Shown here piece after piece: positions 17,405 through 25,378 of a DNA stretch of 64,000 bases. The stretch comes from VMDJ01 sp038146785. GTDB lineage: Bacteria > Pseudomonadota > Gammaproteobacteria > Chromatiales > Chromatiaceae. Location: assembly GCA_038146785.1 (NCBI GenBank), contig JAYQSI010000019.1, positions 62,001-126,000 of the forward strand, in the 5' to 3' direction. The position numbers were made by a program, and so were the translations under genes. A model generated the notes under the pieces. That model was given only the letters and a program-made list of their open reading frames with translations. It was not told where the DNA came from and searched no databases. Every line of letters begins with the position of its first letter. Within the stretch, counting starts at the first letter, position 1.

Positions 17405-18427
17405 TTACTGCAGCAACTTAGGAATCTCGTCACGGAAGTAGTAGTCATACTCGCGGTGCAAGTGAGAAGTTAGCTCAAAGGCTTCGTTATAGGTCAGGCC
17501 AGCGTCCTCAGGGAAAATGATACGCACATACAGACCATTCTTTTGTTGCTCAGCAAGCTTGCTGAGTTGCTGATCTAATTCTGCGCGAGTGACATCATTG
17601 AAAGGACCGGTTTTAGCTTCACGCCAAGCCAGACGATAGTCGCCATCTTCTTTCCAGTAGCGCACTTCAACGTAGTAACGACCTTGAGGTGTACGCGCTG
17701 GACGAATCAGCTTGTTGTACTTCACCTGAAGCGTATCGAAGTCGCCACTGAGTACGTTGTACTTTCGCTGCATATCATCAGCGCTTTGGCGAGCAAGTTC
17801 GATCTCTTGGTTACGTTCCGTTAATTGCATCTGAAGATTCAGTGCAGTCTCTTGTGACTTCTCAAGATTGCTTTCGATTCCCGCCAAGCTTTGCTTGAGT
17901 AGGTCAATGTCAGAGCGAGCAGCAGTCAGTTCGAGTTCGCGGTTATCGAGCTTTTTGTTAGCGGTGGTTAAGGCCATCTTCTGACGATCCAACTCGGCAT
18001 CCACTTTTTCTCGAGCCAGTTTCATCTGACCGATGGTGTCATTTAATGAATCACGCTTTGCAGTGATCGTACTGATCTGCTTTTTCTGGTCTGCAATAAG
18101 GGCTTCAGCTTCTTTTGCCTTGGCGTATAGGCGAGAAATTTCTAGCGCCATGTGTGAGGCTTGCTCTTCGGTGTTGTGTAGCGCCATCGCTAGGGTGTTC
18201 TTCTCTTCACCGGTAGCGCGTGCAAGTTCAGCAGCAATACGCTCAGCTTCCATTGTTGAGCGAAGTTTTTCCATCAGCTCAAGGTTGCGACCAATCAGTA
18301 CCACCATGGCGATCAAAAAGATCATCACGACCGTGGTCATGATGTCGGTGAAAGATGGCCAGAAGCTCTCGTTAACTTGACCTTCTTGTTTGTTCAGACG
18401 AAGGTCGGTAAAGGCTTCGCCGTTCAT
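17405..18427 (-). CDS. MotB-like motor partner: one membrane helix, long coiled coil, unknown C-terminal domain
   Basis: 340 residues. A short N-terminal tail, then one membrane helix (about residues 26-46) that begins SFTDIMTTVVMIFL. Asp28 sits where MotB, TolR and ZorB carry the proton-binding aspartate. Residues about 50-235 are a continuous charged coiled coil (repeated E/K/Q/L heptads). The C-terminal ~95 residues (RYYVEVRYWKEDGDYRLAW onward) form a compact domain I do not recognise; the OmpA-type peptidoglycan-binding motif is not seen. It starts inside the end of the MotA/TolQ-like gene (ATGA overlap), so the two are co-translated. Inferred role: moving part of an ion-driven envelope motor. 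Confidence 0.75.
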   Translation of the reverse strand: MNGEAFTDLRLNKQEGQVNESFWPSFTDIMTTVVMIFLIAMVVLIGRNLELMEKLRSTMEAERIAAELARATGEEKNTLAMALHNTEEQASHMALEISRLYAKAKEAEALIADQKKQISTITAKRDSLNDTIGQMKLAREKVDAELDRQKMALTTANKKLDNRELELTAARSDIDLLKQSLAGIESNLEKSQETALNLQMQLTERNQEIELARQSADDMQRKYNVLSGDFDTLQVKYNKLIRPARTPQGRYYVEVRYWKEDGDYRLAWREAKTGPFNDVTRAELDQQLSKLAEQQKNGLYVRIIFPEDAGLTYNEAFELTSHLHREYDYYFRDEIPKLLQ

Positions 18428-19353
18428 TCCTCATCCCTCAAGCGGAAGCCATGGCTAAGCTGTTGCGAGATCTTCGCTAAGTACTTGTCCATACCATCCA
18501 TCTTGTCGCGGTAGTAGTCGAGGGTCGATACCATTTGCTTTTCAGCATCGGCAAACGACTCTTGTGATTTGCGCATATCCAATACAAGACCTTGAAGTGA
18601 ACGAACAAGACCGGTGAACTCATAAAGCGCGCTATCGGTTTGAACCTGATATTTCGGCATCAAATGAACCGTGGTGATTTCTTCAACGCCTGAGATCAGG
18701 TTGGTTTGTGCATCGGTTGTGCGCAGATAGAAGTAACCAAAGTACAAATAACACAGGATTGCAGTGATGGTGGTTGATAGCGCGGTCGACATGCCGTGAA
18801 TCACCATGCTCATGCCGCCTTGGTTAACCGTGCTTTCTAAAGCATCAGATGCGCCAAGTAAGGCAATCGATAGTGAAACGATAGTGCCGAAGACACCCAT
18901 CAAGATCAGGATGTTGTTAATAAACTTTGGCAAGCTGTTACGTGTGCTTTCTGATGCAACCAGAGTTGATGCCAATGCGTTCTGATGAATCGGGTTGTTA
19001 CCTTCACTCAGTGCAACGATGGTGTTAAAGCGACGTGCGATTAAACTTTTAGCAGGCAAGCCTTTAAGTGGGTTCTCTGGATCCTTAACAATGTTCTTCG
19101 CAAAGTTAACCAGAGCGTGCTCTTCTTTAGAGAAGGCCATCAAGTTTGCTGCAAGGCGAAGTAAACCTAAGGTAAAGATGGCAACGATGGCGCCATTGAT
19201 CACCCAGCCTAGCTTGGTGAGCTGATCTTGAAAATAAAACTCGTTAATCAGTTCCCAGTTGGCAAGCAGCAGGGCGGCGACGGCGAGTGCTGCGATGAGC
19301 ATGCGGATGAGGGTATTGCGGCTGTAATGCAATTGAAAATTGATGCTGTCCAA
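18424..19353 (-). CDS. MotA/TolQ/ExbB-like ion-channel protein
   Basis: About 309 residues. Four membrane segments (near residues 17-35, 47-66, 150-170 and 185-207 from the chosen start). The last two carry GVFGTIVSLSIALLG and MSTALSTTITAILCYLYFGY, the small-residue pattern of TolQ, ExbB and MotA stators, with a cytoplasmic domain between helices 2 and 3 and a coiled tail. I chose TTG at 19353 because AAGGAG stands 6 bases before it; the upstream TTG at 19377 has no ribosome site. Overlaps the MotB-like gene by 4 bases. No TolA/TonB, flagellar or Zorya nuclease genes are nearby, so the system is not one I can name. Confidence 0.78.
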   Translation of the reverse strand: MDSINFQLHYSRNTLIRMLIAALAVAALLLANWELINEFYFQDQLTKLGWVINGAIVAIFTLGLLRLAANLMAFSKEEHALVNFAKNIVKDPENPLKGLPAKSLIARRFNTIVALSEGNNPIHQNALASTLVASESTRNSLPKFINNILILMGVFGTIVSLSIALLGASDALESTVNQGGMSMVIHGMSTALSTTITAILCYLYFGYFYLRTTDAQTNLISGVEEITTVHLMPKYQVQTDSALYEFTGLVRSLQGLVLDMRKSQESFADAEKQMVSTLDYYRDKMDGMDKYLAKISQQLSHGFRLRDEE

Positions 19354-19517
19354 CGCGAACTCCTTAATGGTTGGCAAGGCGCACTCAGGAAGAGTGGGCG
19401 GTCGAAATTTTGCCGAGATATTAGCACAGCGATTGTGACGAAAATGCGGCGAAAAACAGGCTCAAAGGGGTTTTACTGTAGGCGATTTCTGATCCGTGAA
19501 ATGCGAGAATAGGTGTC

Positions 19518-20321
19518 ATGAAAAAGAACCTTCATGCCGCTGCTCATGCCTGCCTTGTCGAGACCTCAATCGAGGGGAAGCTCGCGCTTGCGGCACAAGC
19601 TTGGGCTGATTACCAGGCGGGTGAGCTTGAGATCGCACCGATTGAGCTTCCTGAGGTTGAACTAGCTGGGCGCCCTGAAAAACCTGAATTGGTGCCGCCT
19701 GCTGAGGTGATTCAGCGCAAGATTGGTACACCCGAAGGAAAAGCGGCGCTCATTCATGCGGTTGCGCACATTGAATTCAATGCGATCAATCTCGCCAGTG
19801 ATGCGGCATGGCGTTTTCAAGACATGCCAGAGGCCTACTATGCGGATTGGCTGCAGATTGCTGCGGAAGAGGCGTATCACTTTTCTCTGCTGCAAGAACG
19901 ACTTGGACAGCTTGGCTACACCTACGGCGATTTTCCGGCGCACAATGGACTTTGGGAGTTGGCGCAAAAGACCACAGACGACGCCTTAAAACGTATGGCC
20001 TTGGTGCCGCGTGTGATGGAAGCACGTGGGCTTGATGTCACACCGGGTATGAGTCGTCGTTTTGAAGCGGTTGGTGATGATCGTATGGTTGAGATCTTGG
20101 CGATCATCTTGCGTGACGAGGTAGGGCATGTCGAAGCTGGCTCGCGTTGGTATCACTATTTATGTGAGCAACGAGGTGTCGATGCCGATAGCCACTACAT
20201 CGATTTGATGAATGAATATTTTGCGGGCGGATTGAAATGTCCGCTGCATAAACCCGCACGATTAAAAGCGGGCTTTAGTGAACAAGAATTGGAGCACTTA
20301 GAATCGCTATGCAAAAAATAG
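19518..20321 (+). CDS. DUF455 ferritin-like protein
   Basis: 267 residues matching the DUF455 family (COG2833), a ferritin-like four-helix fold. Probable di-iron ligands are spaced across helices: HIEFNAINLASDAAW, EEAYHFSLL, and RDEVGHVEAGSRWY near the end. The tRNA hydroxylase MiaE belongs to the same superfamily, but the actual substrate of this family is unknown to me. It diverges from the motor genes and overlaps the next gene by 13 bases. Confidence 0.85.
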   Translation: MKKNLHAAAHACLVETSIEGKLALAAQAWADYQAGELEIAPIELPEVELAGRPEKPELVPPAEVIQRKIGTPEGKAALIHAVAHIEFNAINLASDAAWRFQDMPEAYYADWLQIAAEEAYHFSLLQERLGQLGYTYGDFPAHNGLWELAQKTTDDALKRMALVPRVMEARGLDVTPGMSRRFEAVGDDRMVEILAIILRDEVGHVEAGSRWYHYLCEQRGVDADSHYIDLMNEYFAGGLKCPLHKPARLKAGFSEQELEHLESLCKK

Positions 20322-21001
20322 CTGTTAGTTTTTTATTGGTTTGTTTGAGTGGTTTGGCTGCAGCTAAGCCTGCTGATCTACTGGTGTACAAGGTCTATGA
20401 GCAAGGTGTGGAGCCTTACATCTCACGCATTCTGATTACAGATCAGCATATCCGTTTAGATGAAGGTGCAGAGCAAGGTAACTTTACGCTGTATAACCGA
20501 GCTGAAAAAACCGTCTACAGCATCGAGGCAACAGGCAAGACCATTCTCAAGCTCAAGCCAATGGCAACAGAAGTGCCGAGCAACAACGCATTGATTCTGA
20601 CCGAAGAAAAGCAACGCGAATTAGATGCGCCAAAGATTGGCGACATCTCACCTTTGCATGTTGAGCTGCTTGCTAATGGCGAGCGTTGTACCTCAATGAC
20701 AGTGGCGCCAGGTTTGATGACGAATGCGATGTCAGCGTTGCGCGAATTAAAAACCACACTGGCATTGATCGAAGCGGATGTGGTGGCGCAAGAGGGCGGT
20801 TTATTTAATAACGCCTGTGAGATGGCAAGTAACTTGTATGGCGCAACTCGAACAGCTGAGCATGGTTTGCCATTGAGTGAAACCTCAGGCCAGCGTCAGC
20901 AAGTGTTGCTCGACTTTTCTGAGCAACATGAGTTCGCGGATAGTTTGTTTGAATTGCCAAAAGACTATCGGATTGCTGATCCAAAGCCTTTGTTACAGTG
21001 A
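20309..21001 (+). CDS. Secreted hypothetical protein
   Basis: 230 residues with a signal peptide (LLVCLSGLAAA-KPAD). The mature part opens with beta-rich sequence (YISRILITDQHIRLDEGAEQGNFTLYNRAEKTVYSI), similar in style to periplasmic proteins that bind small ligands or metals, and contains two cysteines (ERCTSM and NNACEM) that may pair. No family recognised. Its start lies within the DUF455 gene, suggesting co-translation. Confidence 0.65.
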   Translation: MQKIAVSFLLVCLSGLAAAKPADLLVYKVYEQGVEPYISRILITDQHIRLDEGAEQGNFTLYNRAEKTVYSIEATGKTILKLKPMATEVPSNNALILTEEKQRELDAPKIGDISPLHVELLANGERCTSMTVAPGLMTNAMSALRELKTTLALIEADVVAQEGGLFNNACEMASNLYGATRTAEHGLPLSETSGQRQQVLLDFSEQHEFADSLFELPKDYRIADPKPLLQ

Positions 21002-21002
21002 T

Positions 21003-21731
21003 TTAGCTGAAGCTTTCTTGCTTTAGCTCACCATTGTGCTCAATCCATAAGTTGGCAGTGTTGCCATGCCATTCATCGAGCACGATACGCTTACCAGAGG
21101 TGCCATTCTTTAAGGTGTGCTGATGCACATTAGGTCGATGTGTATGGCCATGAATCAGTTGGCTCACCTGATAACGATTCATCACGCGAACCACTTCATC
21201 GCTATTCGCATCCATGATGTCAGCTGCAGTCATGCGTTTGTTTTCACCACTGCGCTTTCGGTAATCCGCCGCAATCTCACGACGCGTCGCCAAAGGTTTA
21301 CGTAGGAAGAACCATTTAAACAAAACGCTACGCAGACGCTTGCGTGTTTTTATATAGGCATGATCATCAATACACAGGGTGTCACCATGCATCAGCAGGG
21401 TGGGCTCACCTGCAATGCGCGTCAGGTAGGGGTCTTTCAGTGGCAGTGCGCCAACAGCACGCATGAATTGTTTGCCTAATAAGAAGTCGCGGTTGCCGTG
21501 CTGAATAAACAGCTGAATGCCTCGATCTGAGCAAGCGCGTAAGGCCTGTTTGATCTCGGCGACAAAAGGCGAGTCGTCATCATCGCCAACCCAGACATCA
21601 AATAAGTCACCCAAGATATAAAGCTGATCGTTTTCCTTCAGGCGCTCACTGAGTAAACGCTTGAATAGCGATGCAGTCTCCGGATGCTCGGCGCTGAGAT
21701 GCAGATCAGAGATGAAAACCTTGTCAGACAT
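21003..21731 (-). CDS. lpxH: UDP-2,3-diacylglucosamine diphosphatase
   Basis: 242 residues of the calcineurin-like phosphoesterase fold. Metal motifs in order: ISDLHLSAEHP, GDLFDVWVGDDD, HGNRDFLLG, MHGDTLC and HGHTHRPN. LpxH cleaves UDP-2,3-diacylglucosamine to lipid X in lipid A synthesis at the inner membrane. Its stop adjoins the end of the convergent secreted protein with one base between. Confidence 0.95.
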   Translation of the reverse strand: MSDKVFISDLHLSAEHPETASLFKRLLSERLKENDQLYILGDLFDVWVGDDDDSPFVAEIKQALRACSDRGIQLFIQHGNRDFLLGKQFMRAVGALPLKDPYLTRIAGEPTLLMHGDTLCIDDHAYIKTRKRLRSVLFKWFFLRKPLATRREIAADYRKRSGENKRMTAADIMDANSDEVVRVMNRYQVSQLIHGHTHRPNVHQHTLKNGTSGKRIVLDEWHGNTANLWIEHNGELKQESFS

Positions 21732-21788
21732 AGCGCCATTCTAAGCGAATAATCACCCGAAAAGGCTGTCATCCGGTATGCTGCGGCG

Positions 21789-22658
21789 ATGTCGCAAGTC
21801 ATCTCCATCATCTTTCCGATCTTCGCTATCGTTTTGGCGGGTTTTTTATATGCCCGTTATCGCGGTACCGACATGGTGGCGGCGAATCGACTGAATATCG
21901 AGATCTTCACGCCGGCGTTGATTTTTAGCATCCTCAGTAGCGAAGGCTTCGATCTTGTTCAGTATGCTGATCTTGCGATTGGTACGGCGATTGTGGTCTT
22001 GGGTACGGGCTTAATTGTGTGGCCTTTGACTCGACTGTTTAACTGGCCGCTGCCGGTGTTCTTGCCACCGATGATGTTCAATAACTCCGGCAACATGGGC
22101 TTGCCGTTAGCCTTGTTTGCTTTTGGTGAGAAGGCGCTACCTGCTGCGATGATTATGTTCTTGGTTGAGAACACGCTGCATTTCAGTGTGGGTAATGGCA
22201 TCGTGACTAAATCGTTTAGTCCCTTAAAGCTGTTGCGCATGCCAATGCTCGTGGCGACCTTTGCGGGTATCGCGGTCAGTATGACGCAATTTCCTATCTG
22301 GTCACCGTTAGCTAAATCCATCGATTTGCTCGGTGAGATCTGTATTCCTTTGATGTTGTTCTCGCTTGGTGTTCGCATGACTGGCGTGAATTTAAAAGAT
22401 TGGCAGATTGGTTTAACCGGCGCTGTGTTAGGTCCTGCGGTGAGTGTCGCGATTGCGGTTGCGATTCTGCCGTGGCTGAGTCTTTCTGCACTTGAAACAG
22501 CTCAGTTGATTGTTTTTGCTGCTTTGCCGCCAGCGGTACTGAATTACCTTGTTGCCGAGCGTTACGATATCGATCCGCCACGAGTGGCTGCCATCGTTTT
22601 GCTAGGCAATCTCGCCAGTGTGGTGATTATTCCGCTGGCGTTGCTCTGGGTTCTCTAA
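21789..22658 (+). CDS. AEC-family membrane transporter
   Basis: 289 residues, mostly hydrophobic, about ten membrane helices in two halves. FPIFAIVLAGFLYARYR at the start, NNSGNMGLPLALFAFG in the middle and PPAVLNYLVAERYDIDP near the end are typical of the auxin efflux carrier (AEC) superfamily; bacterial members export or import organic acids and other small solutes. Substrate cannot be read from sequence. Six bases separate it from the next gene. Confidence 0.88.
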   Translation: MSQVISIIFPIFAIVLAGFLYARYRGTDMVAANRLNIEIFTPALIFSILSSEGFDLVQYADLAIGTAIVVLGTGLIVWPLTRLFNWPLPVFLPPMMFNNSGNMGLPLALFAFGEKALPAAMIMFLVENTLHFSVGNGIVTKSFSPLKLLRMPMLVATFAGIAVSMTQFPIWSPLAKSIDLLGEICIPLMLFSLGVRMTGVNLKDWQIGLTGAVLGPAVSVAIAVAILPWLSLSALETAQLIVFAALPPAVLNYLVAERYDIDPPRVAAIVLLGNLASVVIIPLALLWVL

Positions 22659-22664
22659 GGCGCT

Positions 22665-23984
22665 ATGCCGGTATTCGACTCAGACCGGTTTCCGGTCCTT
22701 GCTTACGTTGATTTAGAAACTACCGGTACTCGTCCAAAGGGTGATCGAATCACCGAGATCGCCATTATTCGAATGGAACACGGTCAAGAAGTGGCGAGAT
22801 GGTCATCTTTGGTTGATCCTGAAGTCCCGATACCTGAATACATTAAATCCTTAACCGGCATTGATGATGCGATGGTCAGATCAGCGCCTACTTTTGGTCA
22901 GCTGATAGATGACGTTCAAGGTCTCTTCAAGGACGCCACGGTAGTGGCGCACAACGCAAACTTTGATGCAGGTTTTTTACGGCATGCGTTTGAGCGACAT
23001 GGACAACCGTTTGATTATCCTGTGCTCTGTACAGTGAAGCTATCGCGACGCTTATACCCATCGCTCAAGCGACATGGTTTAGATGCCTTGATGGCAATTC
23101 ATGGCTTAGATGAAGAGGGTGATCGACATCGCGCGATGACCGATACAGCGTTGCTGCCGCAGCTGGTGCAATGCTGTGTCAATGAGCATGGTGTTGATCA
23201 GGTTGAAGCGGCTTTTGCTGCGCAAACGCAACGCGCAAGCTTGCCATCACATATTGATGAATCCTTGCTGAGCGAAATGCCGAAAAGCCCGGGTGTGTAT
23301 CTTTTCTATGGCGATAAGAACAGCCTGTTGTATGTGGGTAAGAGCGTCGATATTCGCTCGCGTGTGATGTCGCACTTCAGTGATGCAAAGCGTAACGATA
23401 AAGAGCAGCGCTTATCTCAAGCGGTGCGCGATATTCAATGGCAGTCGACCTCAGGTGAGCTCAGCGCCTTATTGCTTGAGTCGAGGATGGTGAAAGAACT
23501 ATCACCCATTTATAACCGTCGATTGCGTCGCCATAAGTCCTTGTTTAGTTGGTATTGGGCTTTCGATGACAAGGCGCCAAAGTTATTAGATCTCGCGAAA
23601 GATGAGCAGCATGACTTTGAGCATCAGTATGGTTTGTACCGAAACCCAAGCGCGGCAACCAAAGCGCTTCGTAGTGCGGCTGATGAGCATGAGCTGTGTA
23701 AAAAGGTCTTGGGTTTGGAAAAAGGTAAGGGCGCTTGTTTTGCCTATCAGTTAAAGAAATGCAAAGGCGCTTGTGTCGGTGATGAGCCGATCATGCAGCA
23801 TAATTTGCGTGTGGCAGAAGTCTTGTTGCCAATGAAACTCGAAGGTTGGCCTTACGATGGCCCTATTGCGGTAGAAGAACACAATGTCGAGCAAGATCTA
23901 CATCACTATCTTGTGTTTGATCAGTGGCGCTATATGGGGGAGTTTGATTGGGAGACTGATCGAGAATGCTATGCTGAATGCTGA
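22665..23984 (+). CDS. DnaQ-like 3'-5' exonuclease fused to a UvrC-type GIY-YIG nuclease domain
   Basis: 439 residues as read. N-terminal DEDD exonuclease (YVDLETTGTRPKGDRITEIAI, AHNANFDAGFL, HRAMTDTALL; about residues 12-180), then a GIY-YIG domain (SPGVYLFYGDKNSLLYVGKSVDIRSRVMSHF, about 207-290) as in UvrC/Cho, and a cysteine-bearing C-terminal part (GKGACFAYQLKKCKGAC). Probably acts in DNA repair. The end looks premature: after TGA 23982 the same frame, interrupted by further TGA codons at 23988 and 24036, reads SLDLDTYKILRSYLKK to a TAA at 24144, which resembles the natural end of such proteins. So either the tail is decayed or indels hide it. Confidence 0.85.
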   Translation: MPVFDSDRFPVLAYVDLETTGTRPKGDRITEIAIIRMEHGQEVARWSSLVDPEVPIPEYIKSLTGIDDAMVRSAPTFGQLIDDVQGLFKDATVVAHNANFDAGFLRHAFERHGQPFDYPVLCTVKLSRRLYPSLKRHGLDALMAIHGLDEEGDRHRAMTDTALLPQLVQCCVNEHGVDQVEAAFAAQTQRASLPSHIDESLLSEMPKSPGVYLFYGDKNSLLYVGKSVDIRSRVMSHFSDAKRNDKEQRLSQAVRDIQWQSTSGELSALLLESRMVKELSPIYNRRLRRHKSLFSWYWAFDDKAPKLLDLAKDEQHDFEHQYGLYRNPSAATKALRSAADEHELCKKVLGLEKGKGACFAYQLKKCKGACVGDEPIMQHNLRVAEVLLPMKLEGWPYDGPIAVEEHNVEQDLHHYLVFDQWRYMGEFDWETDRECYAEC

Positions 23985-24150
23985 GCCTGAACATATTCGG
24001 ACCCATGGTGGATACCGAAGGGCCATGATTTGAACTGATTTTTTAATTGGTCAAGATCTTACCTGTACATATCGCTAGATTTAGATACCTATAAGATTTT
24101 GCGCAGCTATTTAAAAAAACACGCGCATCAGATTAAAAATCTTTAAGCAT

Positions 24151-24177
24151 AAAAAAGCCCGCCAAAGCGGGCTTTTT
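24151..24177. terminator. Bidirectional rho-independent terminator before ppiB
   Basis: GCCCGC-CAAA-GCGGGC with A6 before and T5 after. It serves the rightward exonuclease gene and the leftward cyclophilin gene. Confidence 0.88.
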
Positions 24178-24194
24178 GTTCAGCAGCTTAAGGA

Positions 24195-24680
24195 TTAGCT
24201 TAAGGTCGCTGACTCGATGATCACTGGCTCAACAGGCACATCTGAGTGGCCCGCTGCATTACCGGTCGCCACATCTTTGATCTTGTTAACCACATCCATG
24301 CCATCGGTCACTTTACCGAATACACAGTAGCCCCAGCCGTCTTGGCCTGGGTAATCAAGGAAGCTGTTGTTGCTTACGTTGATGAAGAACTGAGCGGTTG
24401 CTGAGTGTGGAGCCATGGTGCGCGCCATTGCGATGGTACCAGCATCATTCTTCAAACCATTGTTTGCTTCGTTCTCAACAGGCTCACGTGTTTCTTTTTG
24501 ATCCATATCTGGGGTGAAACCGCCACCTTGAATCATGAAGTTATTGATGACGCGGTGGAAGATAGTGCCGTCGAAGAAACCATCGGTGACATATTGCTCA
24601 AAGTTCGCAACGGTTTTAGGCGCTGCTGCTGCATCTAGCTCGATAACGATATCGCCGAAGTTGGTTTTTAAAGTAACCAT
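24195..24680 (-). CDS. ppiB: Cytoplasmic peptidyl-prolyl cis-trans isomerase (cyclophilin B type)
   Basis: 161 residues, the usual size of PpiB, without a signal peptide. Cyclophilin signatures are present: FHRVINNFMIQGGGF, the GTIAMART(M)APHSATAQFFIN stretch in two parts, and FGKVTDGMDVVNKI. It speeds proline isomerisation during protein folding. The periplasmic paralogue lies 12 bases upstream, so the two form a tandem duplication in one leftward transcript. Confidence 0.93.
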   Translation of the reverse strand: MVTLKTNFGDIVIELDAAAAPKTVANFEQYVTDGFFDGTIFHRVINNFMIQGGGFTPDMDQKETREPVENEANNGLKNDAGTIAMARTMAPHSATAQFFINVSNNSFLDYPGQDGWGYCVFGKVTDGMDVVNKIKDVATGNAAGHSDVPVEPVIIESATLS

Positions 24681-24692
24681 GTGTGTGTCCTT

Positions 24693-25253
24693 TTATAAAC
24701 GTGTAATTGATTGAATGAGGATTGGGGTAACCGGTACATCGCCGCGGCCATCTTTACGGGTGGTTCTTTCATTCGCGATGAAGTCCACCACGTCCATGCC
24801 ATCGGTCACCATGCCGAAGACGGCATAGCCCCATTTGTTTTCAGCACCATTGAGAAAGTCATTGGTTTTATGATTGATAAAGAATTGCGAGGTCGCTGTA
24901 TGTGGGCTGTTGGTGCGCGCCATGGCAATGCTGCCGCGAACATTCTTTAAGCCATTCTTTGACTCATTCTTAATAGAAGCGTTGGTTGTCTTCTTATCCA
25001 TGTCAGGGGTAAGGCCGCCACCTTGGATCATGAAGTCACGGATCACGCGATGGAAAATCGTGCCGTTGTAAAAACCGCTATCCACATACTCAAGAAAGTT
25101 AGCTACTGAAAGCGGTGCTTTGTCGGCATTCAATGAGACAGTGATGTCACCCATGGTGGTTTTGATCAGCACCTTTGGGTTCTCATGATGCGCAGCTTGG
25201 GCGCTCATCATCAGCACAGCGGTAAGAAGAAGTGATTTCAGCAAAGCTTTCAT
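24693..25253 (-). CDS. Secreted peptidyl-prolyl cis-trans isomerase (cyclophilin A type)
   Basis: 186 residues. Signal peptide (LLKSLLLTAVLMMSAQA) followed by a cyclophilin domain with FHRVIRDFMIQGGGL, GSIAMARTNSPHTATSQFFIN and FGMVTDGMDVVDFI. Likely a periplasmic folding helper, as PpiA. It precedes the cytoplasmic paralogue and is divergent from cysS, so the 125 bases between them must carry both promoters. Confidence 0.92.
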   Translation of the reverse strand: MKALLKSLLLTAVLMMSAQAAHHENPKVLIKTTMGDITVSLNADKAPLSVANFLEYVDSGFYNGTIFHRVIRDFMIQGGGLTPDMDKKTTNASIKNESKNGLKNVRGSIAMARTNSPHTATSQFFINHKTNDFLNGAENKWGYAVFGMVTDGMDVVDFIANERTTRKDGRGDVPVTPILIQSITRL

Positions 25254-25378
25254 CGCGGCAATTTTCCTAAATTCGAAAAGAGTACGCAGTGTACAGATTC
25301 AACCCCAATCAAAAAACCGGGAAAGTGCTGAAAATCCGGTAGAATTGCTGCCCAATTTGTACCTCAAGCCGTATTTCC

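Noticed and set aside
17405..19353. A Zorya anti-phage system
   Set aside because: The two genes resemble ZorA and ZorB in general plan, but no ZorC, ZorD or ZorE-like gene is adjacent and the MotB-like partner lacks an OmpA-type domain. Neighbours are core housekeeping genes.
23982..24146. TGA codons in the exonuclease tail read as selenocysteine, given SelD nearby
   Set aside because: Three TGAs fall within 19 codons in sequence with no SECIS-like hairpin directly after each, and exonucleases of this type are not selenoproteins. Indel or tail decay is simpler.
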